NCBI GenBank assembly: GCA_020637335.1
Contig: JACJWC010000005.1
Span: 1-64,000 of the forward strand
Length of the DNA stretch: 64,000 nucleotides
Reading direction: 5' to 3'
Source of the DNA: Acidobacteriota bacterium
GTDB taxonomy: Bacteria; Acidobacteriota; Holophagae; Acanthopleuribacterales; Acanthopleuribacteraceae
Shown here piece by piece: positions 26,136-37,500 of this stretch. Each line of letters begins with the position of its first letter. The first letter of the stretch is position 1. The notes under the pieces were generated by a model. The model was not told the DNA's origin. It saw only the letters and a program-made list of their open reading frames with translations, and did not search any database. The position numbers and the translations under genes are program-made.

Positions 26136-27446
26136 ATGGTGTACTTGTGGCTTTGTTTGTGGCTTCAACAGGAACCTGCACTGAGTCAGACATTTGATGT
26201 AGTCGCGATTCAATTCGAAGGGAACCACCGGGTGAGTGAAACGTTGTTGCGTTCGCAAACCGGCCTTAAGGCTGGGCGTGCCCTCTCGGAAAGCCAGATT
26301 GTGGTTGCTGAAAGAAGGCTTTCGCGCTTGCCGTTTATCCTGTTTGCAGAGGCCCGACTCTCCAAGGCCGATGCTTATGGCACTTACCGATTAATTTTCA
26401 CGATCCACGAGGAAAGTCTGGTGTTTTCAGCCTTGGAGTATCGCGAAGAAACCCATGACGCGGATTTAATGACAACCAATCAAGGGCTCTTCCAGGAGGA
26501 GTCCAGCCAAAATCAGGTCCAGTTGGGCGCACGTTGGTTTTTTGGTACTTCCTTTCTGGCTTATGTGACCAAAGGCTGGGACCTGGATGGGGTTCAAGTA
26601 TCGCAACCGGATGGGAAACCGATTGATGTTGGTTTGACGCTTTACCAGATGAGCGGGATCCCGCTCTTTCTCAACCTGAATTATCAAGTGACCCAAGACG
26701 AATCTGGGCGACTTGAAGCCCAGGGATTTGCCCCGTTTTCTTATGAGCGGGAGCGCGGCGCAGCCACAACCTTGACGGCTGCCTACCCAATCCGGGCCGC
26801 ACAATGGATTTACGGTCAATGGGATCATTTTGATGAGAAACAGAGCTTCCGCACGGGAGCGGCCTTGGATAGCCTGGCCGACACGACCGAAAACACCCAG
26901 CAGGCCTACCAATTGGGCTGGGTCTGGGACACCACAGACCGGACCTTTTTACCGCGCAAAGGTCTGCGTCTGGATACGGTTTACGAACGGCGTGAACAGG
27001 ATCAGTTAGTCTTCAATACCGTTTTCGATATCACCTCGGAAAGCAACACCATGTTGCGAATCCCCTCCTCTAATCAGTTAGACCTACTGCGGGTTCACAG
27101 CCTGGCTGGCTTTAGCTTGGCCAACAATCAAGCATTGCAATTGGAATTGGAAGGAAAGCAGAAAATTCGCGCATCCAAAGGCTACGAAGGCCTTTTTGAC
27201 TACGAGGGCTGGGTAGCCACCAGTTGGTCGTGGAATTGGCAGAATTTTTCGCGTTTCCAAGTGGGCAACGAATGGAAAGTATTTGCCCGCGCAGAATGGC
27301 AGACCGGATCCCATCTCTCCGATCGTTATCGGTTCAGTATCGGCAGTTACGCCCGGATGCGTTGGGGCCAAGTCCGCTTACAAATCAGTTACACTCAGGA
27401 TGATGTTCAAACCTCGGAGTATGTCATCTTTACCGAGGAACCATGA
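26136..27446 (+). CDS. Omp85-type outer-membrane protein with one POTRA domain
   Basis: The ATG at 26136 lies after GGAGAGGAG and gives 436 residues. After a signal peptide (MVYLWLCLWLQQEPALSQ), residues of about 20-95 form one POTRA domain (FDVVAIQFEGNHRVSETLLRSQ ... YRLIFTIHEE). The rest is an antiparallel barrel with the BamA-like phrase WVWDTTDRTFLPRKGLRL. This domain set is that of a reduced BamA/TamA or two-partner TpsB relative. The stop overlaps the DUF4390-like start in ATGA, and a two-component pair follows, so these genes form one operon. Confidence 0.75.
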   Translation: MVYLWLCLWLQQEPALSQTFDVVAIQFEGNHRVSETLLRSQTGLKAGRALSESQIVVAERRLSRLPFILFAEARLSKADAYGTYRLIFTIHEESLVFSALEYREETHDADLMTTNQGLFQEESSQNQVQLGARWFFGTSFLAYVTKGWDLDGVQVSQPDGKPIDVGLTLYQMSGIPLFLNLNYQVTQDESGRLEAQGFAPFSYERERGAATTLTAAYPIRAAQWIYGQWDHFDEKQSFRTGAALDSLADTTENTQQAYQLGWVWDTTDRTFLPRKGLRLDTVYERREQDQLVFNTVFDITSESNTMLRIPSSNQLDLLRVHSLAGFSLANNQALQLELEGKQKIRASKGYEGLFDYEGWVATSWSWNWQNFSRFQVGNEWKVFARAEWQTGSHLSDRYRFSIGSYARMRWGQVRLQISYTQDDVQTSEYVIFTEEP

Positions 27447-28042
27447 CGGTTTGGTTCTGCATGCTGTTGGTATTCGGGCAAAAGCCCGACCTGAACCTGG
27501 AGAACGGTATGTTGGAACTGCATCTTAATTGGGAGGATTTACGTGATCCCCGAGTGGAACGTCGCTTGGTCAGCGGCCTGACCACCACCATCCAGCTGCG
27601 AACCGAAGTTCGCCAAGGCGATCGGATCTCCGAGGAAACCGTGCTGATCCTTATTCGCTATGAACTTTGGGAAGAACGTTTGCAAATCCTTCAGCTCGGA
27701 CCCTCTTTACAAGCCCAGACCTGGGAGATAGGCGGACCGGAAGCCTTGGCTGAATGGTTTAAGACAAACCCTATCCATATCGCGCCCAGCCGGCCCGGAA
27801 AACTGGCTGTCAAGGTTCGTGCACGGGTCCTGCCGTTCAGCGAATTAGAGGGCGAACAGACCAAGCAATGGTTTAACCAGGTTGTTCAGGTACCCGAGGC
27901 GGCCAGTCGTTCTCAACCCAACCCCAACCCCAACCAGAATCTGACCCGCCAAACACCCAACCCCGTCTTTGAAGCGATGATGTCGCGCAGTCTGGACCTC
28001 GATGCGCTCATTGACGTGAGTTGGAAATGGAATTTGCCTTAG
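27443..28042 (+). CDS. DUF4390-like exported protein upstream of an NtrYX-like pair
   Basis: The 199-residue protein has a short hydrophobic N-terminus (MTVWFCMLLVFGQ) and then LNLENGMLELHLNWEDLRDPRVERRLVSGL, which resembles the start of DUF4390 proteins (a run of strand, then a DPxVxxxLxxGL-type helix). In many Betaproteobacteria a DUF4390 gene lies directly before ntrYX, and the same order is seen here, which supports the assignment. The C-terminus contains an N- and P-rich linker near residue 155. It overlaps the Omp85-like gene by four bases. Confidence 0.55.
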   Translation: MTVWFCMLLVFGQKPDLNLENGMLELHLNWEDLRDPRVERRLVSGLTTTIQLRTEVRQGDRISEETVLILIRYELWEERLQILQLGPSLQAQTWEIGGPEALAEWFKTNPIHIAPSRPGKLAVKVRARVLPFSELEGEQTKQWFNQVVQVPEAASRSQPNPNPNQNLTRQTPNPVFEAMMSRSLDLDALIDVSWKWNLP

Positions 28043-28051
28043 GGAGCCGCT

Positions 28052-29239
28052 ATGCGTGTGTGGAGTAGTCTCGCCATTACCCTTCTCGTCTGTTTGCTCT
28101 TTTATCAGTTGGTGAACAGTGCGACCCGACCCTGGCTCAATTTGGCCACTAATACCGAAATTAACCAGGCCTTAAGCGATGCCATGCGTGCTCATCGCCA
28201 ATTGGCAGGTTTGGCACCTGAACAAGAAGCCGTGCAACGCGCCCAATACGACCAGGCCCAGCAACTGCTTGCCCATATGGAGGTGATGCAAGCCAATCGG
28301 CCCAAAATGGTGCGCCGCTTCAACACCCTGCTCCTGGGTATGTTTGTTTTGGCCGGCAGTATCTTTTTGGCTTTCCATCTGTGGGAGAACCGGCGCATGG
28401 AACAGGGCTTACTGGCCATTCGAAATCAGCTTTTTGATTTGGCGCGCGGGACAGTACCTCCTGCACACCCCATTCGTTCAGGGATTTGGTTGCGGATGGA
28501 AGCCCTGATTCAGGACGCTCACCACAGTGCAGAGAAAGACCGAGAACGGCTCAAGAGCCTTGAACATCTGCAAACCTGGCAGGAAGCAGCCCGACGCATG
28601 GCTCATGAGATTCGCACGCCCTTAACCACCCTTTCCCAGAGTCTAAAACGCTGGCAAAGCCAATTGAGCCAAACGGCACCCGAAATGGTGCCAGCGTGGG
28701 ATGAATTGGAATCCAGCATGCGTGAAGATTTAAAAGGCCTCAACCATTTTGCCAACCAGATTTCGAGTTTTGCCAAAGTGCGATCGCCGCAAAGGGAGAC
28801 GCGTGCTTTGGGTCCGTTCCTTCAGGAGTTTTTTGAGCTGTATGAAGCCGTTTGGCCCGGGGTCAAACTTCAAAACGAAGTCACGGAGGGGGCGCCAACC
28901 CTGGCCTTTGATCGCGGCATGATCCGACAGGTCCTGGTCAACCTCTGCACCAACGCAGCCAGCGCCATGGGGGATCGCGGCGGTGAGATCCAGTTAGCGC
29001 TCCTCGAGGAATCTGAGCGCATCGGCTTAACCGTTAAAGACAATGGCCCCGGAATTGAAGAATCCGTCCGCAAACGCCTATTCGAGCCATACGTTTCTTC
29101 CAAACCCTATGGCCAGGGAACCGGACTGGGCCTGGCCATTTCGCGCAAGATAATGTTGGAGCACGGTGGGGATTTGGCCTGTCTTGAGACGGGTTCACAC
29201 GGTACCACTTTTGTCCTTTGGTTTAAGAAGGAGAGCTAA
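28052..29239 (+). CDS. Sensor histidine kinase, NtrY-like
   Basis: The 395-residue membrane kinase has two transmembrane helices (about 5-22 and 92-111) around a short periplasmic loop of roughly 70 residues, predicted to be helical. The phosphoacceptor is H185 in RRMAHEIRTPLT. The ATPase domain shows the N-box LVNLCTNAASA, DNGPGIEE and GTGLGLAISRK. It is followed three bases later by the NtrC-like regulator gene, its probable partner. The signal sensed is unknown; the neighbouring Omp85-like gene suggests an envelope-related input. Confidence 0.88.
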   Translation: MRVWSSLAITLLVCLLFYQLVNSATRPWLNLATNTEINQALSDAMRAHRQLAGLAPEQEAVQRAQYDQAQQLLAHMEVMQANRPKMVRRFNTLLLGMFVLAGSIFLAFHLWENRRMEQGLLAIRNQLFDLARGTVPPAHPIRSGIWLRMEALIQDAHHSAEKDRERLKSLEHLQTWQEAARRMAHEIRTPLTTLSQSLKRWQSQLSQTAPEMVPAWDELESSMREDLKGLNHFANQISSFAKVRSPQRETRALGPFLQEFFELYEAVWPGVKLQNEVTEGAPTLAFDRGMIRQVLVNLCTNAASAMGDRGGEIQLALLEESERIGLTVKDNGPGIEESVRKRLFEPYVSSKPYGQGTGLGLAISRKIMLEHGGDLACLETGSHGTTFVLWFKKES

Positions 29240-29242
29240 TTC

Positions 29243-30607
29243 ATGGCATTGATTTGGATGATTGAGGATCACAAAAAGATCCAGGCCCATATGTCGGCCA
29301 TATTGCGCGAGAAAGGATTCCTGACCCGCGCTTTTGATTCTGTTGAGGATATGGAACAAGTGGCCAGCACCACCGTCTTACCGGACCTGCTCTTACTCGA
29401 TATTCGCCTACCCGGAAAAAGTGGTTTGGATCTGGTGCGCGCCTGGGGAAACCGGCTCCCGCCCACCTTGATCATTTCGGGTGAGGCCACCTTGAGTGAG
29501 GCTTTGGAATCGGTACGGCTGGGCGTACTCGATTTTCTGGAGAAACCGTTTAGCGATGAACGTTTGATTTGTTCCGTTCAAAATGCCTTGGAAAAAATCC
29601 AACTCAAAGATCGGGTCCGCCAGTTGGAGGGACTGGTCCAAGGTAAAACCCAGATGATTGGCCAGTCGGAGGCATTGGAACGGGTACGGGCCCAGGTCGC
29701 CAAGGTCGCCCCAACCCAGGCACGGGTTCTGATCACCGGCGAATCGGGCTGTGGCAAGGAATTGGTCGCGGCTCTGATCCACCAATCCTCGCCCCGTGCC
29801 AATGGTCCGTTTGTGCGGATCAACTGTGCCGCCATCCCGTCTAACCTTATCGAAGATGAGCTGTTCGGCCATGTACGCGGTGCATTCACAGATGCAAGAA
29901 CCCACAAAAAAGGCCTGTTTGAGGAGGCCCATCAGGGCACGTTATTCCTGGACGAAATCGGCGATATGGATCTGGCCTTACAATCGCGGCTGTTGCGCGT
30001 GTTGGAGGATGGTCGGGTCCGACCCCTGGGCAGCAATGAGGAGAAAAGGGTTGATGTTCGTGTCCTCGCTGCAACAAATCGAGATCTAATGAAAGAGGCC
30101 CAGGCCGGTAAGTTTCGTGAAGATTTGTATTACCGCCTGTGCACGGTTCCCATCCATTTACCGCCATTACGCGAGCGGCGCGAAGATATTCCGGTTCTGA
30201 TTGAGCATTTTCTGAGTCTGGGTGCCCGAACCCACCATCTGCGCGCCAAAGCAGTTGATCCCGAGGTCTTCCCTGCCCTGCAGGCCTACGCCTGGCCCGG
30301 TAACATTCGCGAACTTAAAAATGTATGTGAACGGCTAGTGATTTTTGGCCATGATCCGATTGTGGTCGATGATCTGCCTTTGGAGTGGCGCGGTGCACAA
30401 CCTTCAGAAAGTGGTGGCATCCTTAGGCTTTCGGCCCTCAAACCCATGTCGCTCAAAGCATTTAAACACCGATGTGAATGGGAGTTCCTCGAGACCATGT
30501 TGCGGCGCATGAATTGGAATTACGTGGCCGTTGCGGAAGCCCTCGAGATTAATCGCAGTTACTTGCACCAGAAGATCACGGCTTTGGGCTTGCGGCGCGG
30601 GTCCTGA
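29243..30607 (+). CDS. Sigma-54-dependent response regulator, NtrC family
   Basis: The 454-residue regulator has a receiver domain with acidic ED at 8-9 and phosphoacceptor D53 (LLLLDIRLPG). The AAA+ domain has Walker A GESGCGKE at 166-173 and Walker B LFLDEIGD at 234-241. The sigma-54 contact loop reads GAFTDA at 213-218 instead of the usual GAFTGA. A Fis-type helix-turn-helix closes the protein (NYVAVAEALEINRSYLHQKITALG). The AAA+ domain remodels sigma-54 polymerase at -24/-12 promoters. A GGAG site precedes the ATG. Confidence 0.92.
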   Translation: MALIWMIEDHKKIQAHMSAILREKGFLTRAFDSVEDMEQVASTTVLPDLLLLDIRLPGKSGLDLVRAWGNRLPPTLIISGEATLSEALESVRLGVLDFLEKPFSDERLICSVQNALEKIQLKDRVRQLEGLVQGKTQMIGQSEALERVRAQVAKVAPTQARVLITGESGCGKELVAALIHQSSPRANGPFVRINCAAIPSNLIEDELFGHVRGAFTDARTHKKGLFEEAHQGTLFLDEIGDMDLALQSRLLRVLEDGRVRPLGSNEEKRVDVRVLAATNRDLMKEAQAGKFREDLYYRLCTVPIHLPPLRERREDIPVLIEHFLSLGARTHHLRAKAVDPEVFPALQAYAWPGNIRELKNVCERLVIFGHDPIVVDDLPLEWRGAQPSESGGILRLSALKPMSLKAFKHRCEWEFLETMLRRMNWNYVAVAEALEINRSYLHQKITALGLRRGS

Positions 30608-30609
30608 GC

Positions 30610-31485
30610 TTACAGGCTTTCCAGGAAGGCCTTGTCCTCGCGCCAGTGTTCGCGGACTTTCACCAGCAACTCCAACTCACCTGCCCGACCCAGGAACTGT
30701 TTCAGGTTGCGTTTGGCACCGGTGCGAATTTTTGAGATCATGCTGCCATTAGCGCCAAGCAGGATCATGCGTTGTGTTTTCTTCTCGACCCAGATGGTCG
30801 CTTCGATGAACCAGGGTTCCTCTTCGTTACCTTCATTAAACTGGGTTATGGTCACAGCCGTGGCGTGCGGTACCTCTTCGTCGGTGTAGCGCACGATCTT
30901 TTCGCGTATCAATTCCTGAGCAATGAAACGAATGGATTGATCGGTTAACTCGTCCTCGCCAAAACGCCAGGGTTGTTCGGGTAACATTCTCGAGAGGAGT
31001 TCCATGAGTCGATCGATGTTGGTGCCTTCCAAACACGAAATGGGCACCAGTTCCTGAGGTTGAAAGGCCTGAAACCAAGCATCCAAAATGCCGATCATGC
31101 GGTTTTTGTTGATCAGGTCAATCTTATTCAAAGCCAGGATGACGGGGATGTTTTTTTCCTTTAAAAGCTCAGCCACGAAGCGGTCGCCCTTGCCGATGGG
31201 TTGGGTCGCATCCGCGAAATGGATCACTACATCGGCCTCTTCCACACCTTGATGAACCATGCCCATCATGCGTGAGTTCAACTTGTGTGCGGGTTTATGG
31301 ATGCCGGGCAGGTCTAAAAACCCGATTTGCGTTTCGCCCTGCATGGTTATGCCTAGAATTCGGTTGCGCGTCGTTTGCGGTCGATCGGATACGATGGCGA
31401 TTTTTTCGCCGACGACCCGATTCAAGAAGGTACTTTTGCCTGCATTGGGACGACCCGCCAAGGCTACCAAACCAAATTTCTTCAC
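30610..31485 (-). CDS. era: Ribosome-assembly GTPase Era
   Basis: I start at GTG 31485, which follows GGAGG by five bases; the frame extends four codons further. The 291-residue protein has G1 GRPNAGKS at 11-18, the switch region with RPQTTRNRILGI, G3 DLPGIH and G4 NKID. The C-terminal KH domain has the ILLGANGSMISKIRTGAKRNLKQFL block that binds the 3' end of 16S rRNA. Era assists 30S maturation. It lies 49 bases after the tamBA-like gene on the same strand and may be co-transcribed. Confidence 0.95.
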   Translation of the reverse strand: MKKFGLVALAGRPNAGKSTFLNRVVGEKIAIVSDRPQTTRNRILGITMQGETQIGFLDLPGIHKPAHKLNSRMMGMVHQGVEEADVVIHFADATQPIGKGDRFVAELLKEKNIPVILALNKIDLINKNRMIGILDAWFQAFQPQELVPISCLEGTNIDRLMELLSRMLPEQPWRFGEDELTDQSIRFIAQELIREKIVRYTDEEVPHATAVTITQFNEGNEEEPWFIEATIWVEKKTQRMILLGANGSMISKIRTGAKRNLKQFLGRAGELELLVKVREHWREDKAFLESL

Positions 31486-31534
31486 AAACGCCTCCACACC
31501 AGTCGGCCATTATGCCAAAGAAAGGTCGAAAAGC

Positions 31535-34500
31535 CTAGAACACCCGTCCAAAGCGAATATGGAAATTGCGCCGCGGGTCTAGGGTTGGGTCGGAAATCAG
31601 GAAGGGATCAATCGGATCATCAAGGCGGTAAATCCAATCCAGACGCAAATAACCGATCGGTCCATCCCAATTCAGACCTAGCCCGGTGGAAAGCCCTAAA
31701 TTGTTTAAATCCACATCATCATAGGTCGACCAGACATTGCCTGCATCCAAAAATGTGGAAAGCCCCAAATCAAACCAGGGCAAATAATAAGACAGCTCCT
31801 GACTGCCAAAAACCATCGCTTCGCCGCCCAAAAACTCGACTTGGAAGCCCGTGAACGGATCGCCAGTCAAGCGGGTAGGCCCAATGGAATTGGCATCGTA
31901 GCCGCGTAAGGTCGATGGACCACCCAAATAAAAGAGTAAGGGGTCATTTTCACTTGCGGGTTCTAAGTGGAGTTGAGGGAAAAAGACCCCAGCTTTGTAG
32001 CGCTGGGTCCACATCCAAGGACCATGACTCCAGAACTGAGTGTAGTTCAGCGAGAAACGCGGACCGTTGATATTGTTTTCGCTGCCCAACAATTTGAGGT
32101 ACTGCTCATAGCTGAAGGAACCGAGTATGCCATTGCGCGGATTGGTCTTGTGATCGAAGTTGCGGTAGACGTAACTCAATTTAATCGGCGCCAAATCCGT
32201 CGTGGTTGTGAATGAATCGCGCGAAAGAATGCGCGATTCGTCGATAGGTTTTCCCGGACCGGCATCAAAATCATCGTGGTAGATAACATCTTCGTGATTG
32301 ATATTGACCCGAAACTCATAACCCAACTTGATTTCATGGTGACGTTTAAACGGATAACTCAACTCGAACAACACCTTTTTATTCTCCGGGAACACATAAT
32401 GGCGTTCACTGGAAAAGGCGCCAATGATATCAAGCGGCTTCTCATCGATAAACGTCCGGTCCCATTGGGCCAAGGTGTAAAAGGTCAGAGGCGACCCAAA
32501 AATGCGCGGCATGCGCAATTGCCCAGAGACCTGCCAATTGTCCTCGTTCCATTCACCGCGGGCAGATAGTTCATTCAGGCCCAGGAACATTTTGTCGCGA
32601 AATTGGGTTACAACGCCAAGCTGTTCCTTCTCGTTTAAGTTCAGACCATAATCCAAATCCCAACGGTTCTGCTCTTCTAATTCGATTTTGGCCGATTCGC
32701 CGGCATTGAGCAGGCGCACGGTTCGAAACGCACCCGTTTGGATGAGCTGTTCCTGTTCGTTGCTCAGTTTACTAAGCGAATCGCCCGGTTTGAACTGCAC
32801 AAATTTGTCCAGTCTCCGTGTTTTGATTCGTTCATTTCCAGCAAATTCAACCGACTGGAAAGTGGGCTCCTCAATCGTGAAGATCCGCGCCCGAATTCGA
32901 ACCCCATCATCCTCAAGTAGCGGGCTAATGGACAAACGTTGATTTTTGGCCAATTGGCTTTGCAGTCTGCGCGTAATTTCATCCAGCCGCTCTCGGGTGA
33001 AAGGCTCGCCAAGCCAGGTTGGGTCCGTGACCAATGCGTCCGCTTCCCAATCAACGCCCAAAAAAGGCGTTATTTTGCCCAATGAAACGGGGATCTCAAA
33101 AGTGTTGGCTTGCACAAATCGGCCCGGTTCCAATTTGGCAAAGGCATAACCTTTGCCCGCCAATTCGGCCCGAATCTCCGATTCCACCGAGGCAGGCGAA
33201 ACCAAATATTCAAGCACTAATTTTAGGCTGAGGCTTTTGCTGTTGCGGATATCGCTTAAAAGCAGGTTGGCCTCGCCAAAGTTCAACTTGACTTCGCTGC
33301 GTTTTGGACCCGGCTCCACATGGATGACGTAATGATTCTCATCGACTTGAACCTGGACCTGGGCTTGAGTGTAGCCTTCCTTGACCCATTTTTGGCGGAA
33401 GAGGGATTCCAGGCGGCTTTCGGCACCGTAGTCCGCATATTTCAGGGTTTGCAGGGCGCGCAGTTGATCATTTTTCTCCAACCCACTGGGATGCGATTCC
33501 AATTGGGTCTGTTGATTGAGCTCCAGCCCCAACGTCAAAAGACCGTCCTTGAATTCAGATTGAAACGTTGGATGTAAGTAGCCTAATTTCATGAGCTTGC
33601 GTTCGACTAGCGATCGGCCATAGCGCAGTTGGGTTTCTGAATAGAAGTCGCCTTTGTGCAGCGGGAATTTTTTCAGGTGTTTTAAGGCTTGCTTGTCTGC
33701 CACATATTGAATTTTTTTGATCTTTTCCAGCTCTTGGGTCGGGTTGCCAAATCGATCGCGATGACGCAAATCGTAGGCCGGCTGGTTATCGGTCCAGATC
33801 ACACTAAGCAAATTCCCAGAAAATGGGCCGATTCCCAATTCGAATCGATCCGGTTTGCCATCCAATGGCAAGGCGTACCGGGTGACCAATTTCCGCCCGA
33901 GCGGTTGGGTCAATACAACGGCAAAGCTTTGGTTGAAGCTGGTTGTGTTGCCTTCCGATTCCACACTGACCTTGGACGACACTTTGCCAAGCAGGTAATT
34001 GGCGATAAATCCGGTCAAATCGCCACTGTTAAACTGGCTCTCCAAATCCGAGGTATAACCCAGCATTTGCAGGGTTTTTTTCTGGGAAAATTCCTCGCCA
34101 TATTCCAGGAATATTTGCAGGTAAGGATCATCGGGCCGGTTGGGGTGGAAATACACCTGGCTCGATTGGAACACCAAGGTGTCCTTACCCAAACGAATCT
34201 CCGAACCTTCATTAATGAAAACCGCACCGGAATTGAGCGACGGTTCAGCCAAATTGCCGGTCAACAACACGGAAGGGCTGGAGACCTCCAAAAAGGCGCT
34301 GGGATGCTCAACGATTAACGGATTCTCTGTCTGAATATTGACCAGTAACTCGGTCTTGGCCAGGTCGCGGTCGGGGAAATAGATGCCTTTCGATTCGGCG
34401 AGCATATCTTGGACAAATCCGACAAGCTCGACCTGTGGGCTATAAAACCCGTCCGCCAACACAACCGCACCGGCCAGGCGACTTTTTTCAGCGCCCATGG

Positions 34501-37500
34501 TCCATTGCAGGCTGGCGGTTAAGCGCGCTTGCAGGTCATCGTAAAAGAAGGAAATGCCGCTGCCAAAAAACTGTAAAACGGTCTCCTCCACCCCATCCTG
34601 GCGTTTCACACCGCCATTCATTTGGAAGGGACCGCGGTTCAAAAGGCCTTGGGCGTATTGAATTTTCCAGGCCCCTTCGGCGTCGATTTGAACCAGGCCG
34701 TTAAATTGTTCCAGGCTCAGGTAGGGGTCGGGAATGATAATAGGGCCTTTATCCTGATGGAGGCGAATTTCGGTGGTGCCGGCCACCGTATCGTAGCGAG
34801 CATCCAGTTCGAGGATGCCCGAGCCGGTGATTCCGGGAACGAAAGCTGCAATTTGAGGGGTCCCCAAACTGCCCTTGAGTGAGATCGCGGTATCCGACTT
34901 GGTTAAGCTCAACTGGTGTTGGTCAATTTGCAAGACTCCGGGCAGGAGTTTGAGTTCGCCATCATAAGCAAAGCCAAGGTCCTGACCCTGCAAGTGGATC
35001 CCCTGGTAATCCATATCCATTTTAGTAACGCCAACAGCCGCGCGCAAGACCTGGTTCTCCATGTCGAATCCCACAAAGAACTGACCGGAAAGGTCGCGCA
35101 CGTTGGTGGCTCCGGAATCGCTGGGGTCCAGGTAGTGCGCAAGTGCATAGGGTTCGGCCAAGGAGAATTGACAGGTACAAAAAGTTTCGAATCCAGCGAC
35201 CGGTTCGAGTAAGGCCATCGCTTCCACCAAGGGCGCTTGGGGTGGCAACGGATTGCAAAAGATGTCCAAACCCGCGACAGTGCCTTTAAAGGGACCCAAA
35301 TGCAGATCCTCGTCATAAGTCGCATTCAGGTCACCCAAAACGAAAGGCAATCCGTCATAGTTGCCAGAAAGTTCGACCTGATCTACACCGCCTGTCCAAC
35401 CGAATCGGTCCTGTTGAACCCATACATTGCCCTGTAAATCGTATAACTCGAGGTGGCCCTGTAAATCGGCCGGAAGGACACTCCACAGCTCAGTCGGGTT
35501 GACCAGCGCAAAGCGGAAGCGGAAACGCGAGGTTTCGTCGCGGCGGCGCAGGGCGACATCGGAAATCTGCATGCCAGCAACCTCCAATTGGAAGGGCGTT
35601 TCGATTTCCTGGTGCATATCCATCTGAAATTCCATTTGCAGCGGCCGTTTACTGACCAAGGGAATGGCCAAATCGCCAATCATCAAAGTTTGTTGGGGGA
35701 AATTCATGTCGACCGCCGCCCATTCCTGGTTGGCGGTCAGGTGCAAATCGAAAAAGGGAATGCGTGTCCCCTGTACGATCAGCGGCACAGCTGTCTCTGG
35801 ATGGTGCACTTCCATTTGCACCTCGATGGGTTTGTCCTTATCGATCAGGCCGTTGCCTTCATAGGACAAGGCACCTACTTGACCATCCCAAATCCGCCAT
35901 TGGGTCGTGTTGGGCCATCCCTGATCTCCCGGCTGAAGGACGATGCTGCCTTCGACCAGATCTGAAACGCTGGGGTGGGTCAATTCATAATCGACAAACA
36001 CCGACCCGGTCAAATGGTCCAGCGGACCTGCCAGCTGGCCATTGCCGCGCGCGTGGATGGCCAACTCCTCGAATTGGAAGTTGGGTACTTGGAAATCCAG
36101 GCAGACATCGCCCAGCACTTGGCTTTGGGGCTTTATCCAACCCAAACCACGCGCTTGGGCCGGTCCGATTAATCCCATCTCCCAATGGATCCGATCGGGC
36201 GAACCCGAAAACTTGAGATTGAGCTCCCCTAACGGTTGGCCAACCGCGGCCAACTCGCGAACCTGAAATTGAGCCTGGGGGATCTGCAGGGCTTGGTCTT
36301 GAACAGCAAACTCACCCACCAGATCCGCCGTAGAAAAGCCCACTTCGCCCGGCAAACCCAATGTCCGCAAGGCACTTGCTTGCGCGCCGTGCACGGAAAC
36401 TAATCCACTGAAACGGTCCAGGTCCCCGCTGGCGTCCAAACGCAATGGCAAATTTGGGTCCTGAACCTGAAGGTTAGCCTGCCAATCCGAGCCCGCAAGG
36501 GTGCCGCGCAGAAAAAAGGGCATTTGATTGAGGCCTTGAGCCCAAAATGTACCCTGCAAATGCTGCAAAGCAGGTTCGGAAAAATGCAGATCGGCACCAG
36601 CTTGATAGGTTTGTAAACCCAATGGGAAATCGGCCAACACCATTTTGGGGTCCAGATGATGGACAAAAACTTGGGCCAACCACTCGTCGTCGCGACTGAC
36701 ATTGACTTCCACGCGTGCGCTGCCCAACTCGGCATTTAATACACCTTCTGGCTTTGATAAATCGAAATAAAGCAGTGCAAAAAGCGGAAAAGTTTGGTCC
36801 TGCACGGGCAATTCGCCCTGAATCGATCCGGTTAATTGTTGGCCGACCAAGCGCAGGTCGATTTTGCTTTGGTACAGGTCAGGCGCTTGCGCCTGAAGCG
36901 AGAGGTCTGGCCCACTTGCCAGGCTGTAGCTGCCGTTTAGATCTAAATGGTTTGGGCCCGCCTCGAATCGGGCTTGTATGGCCTGAAAATCGACCAAGGA
37001 CATCATTTGGGTCTGGATGCGAAAAAGGATTTGCGGCGGGATGGGATCGCGCTCCGGCAAGAGCAGGGTTCCCTGCAGTTGAATCGATTTGCCTTCAATC
37101 TGGGCTTTTAATTGATCTACCGCCAACAACAGCGGTTGGGGGTTTTGGCCTTTAACGCCCACCTTCCCATCCAGGCTGAAATGATCAATTTGCACTTGGG
37201 GTAAAGGACCCGAATCCCCACCCGATTCCGAAGCGGGAAATCCATCCGGATCCAGCTCCAGATCCAGATTTTGGATCTTGCCCTCCTCCAAGTGGATTTT
37301 GCCCCATAACACGGAGCTTGCGGCGTTTACCGAAACGGCATCACTGGTCAGGGCAAGGCCCGGCCCGGAAAGTCGAACCTTCTCCAAATCGACGCCCAAA
37401 GCAAACCATCGGATCTGAAACGATTCCGCTTCCAGTTGATAACCCAATTGGCGTAACTGGTCTTGGATCATCCGGAACAAACTCCGCTCCACCCAAGGCG

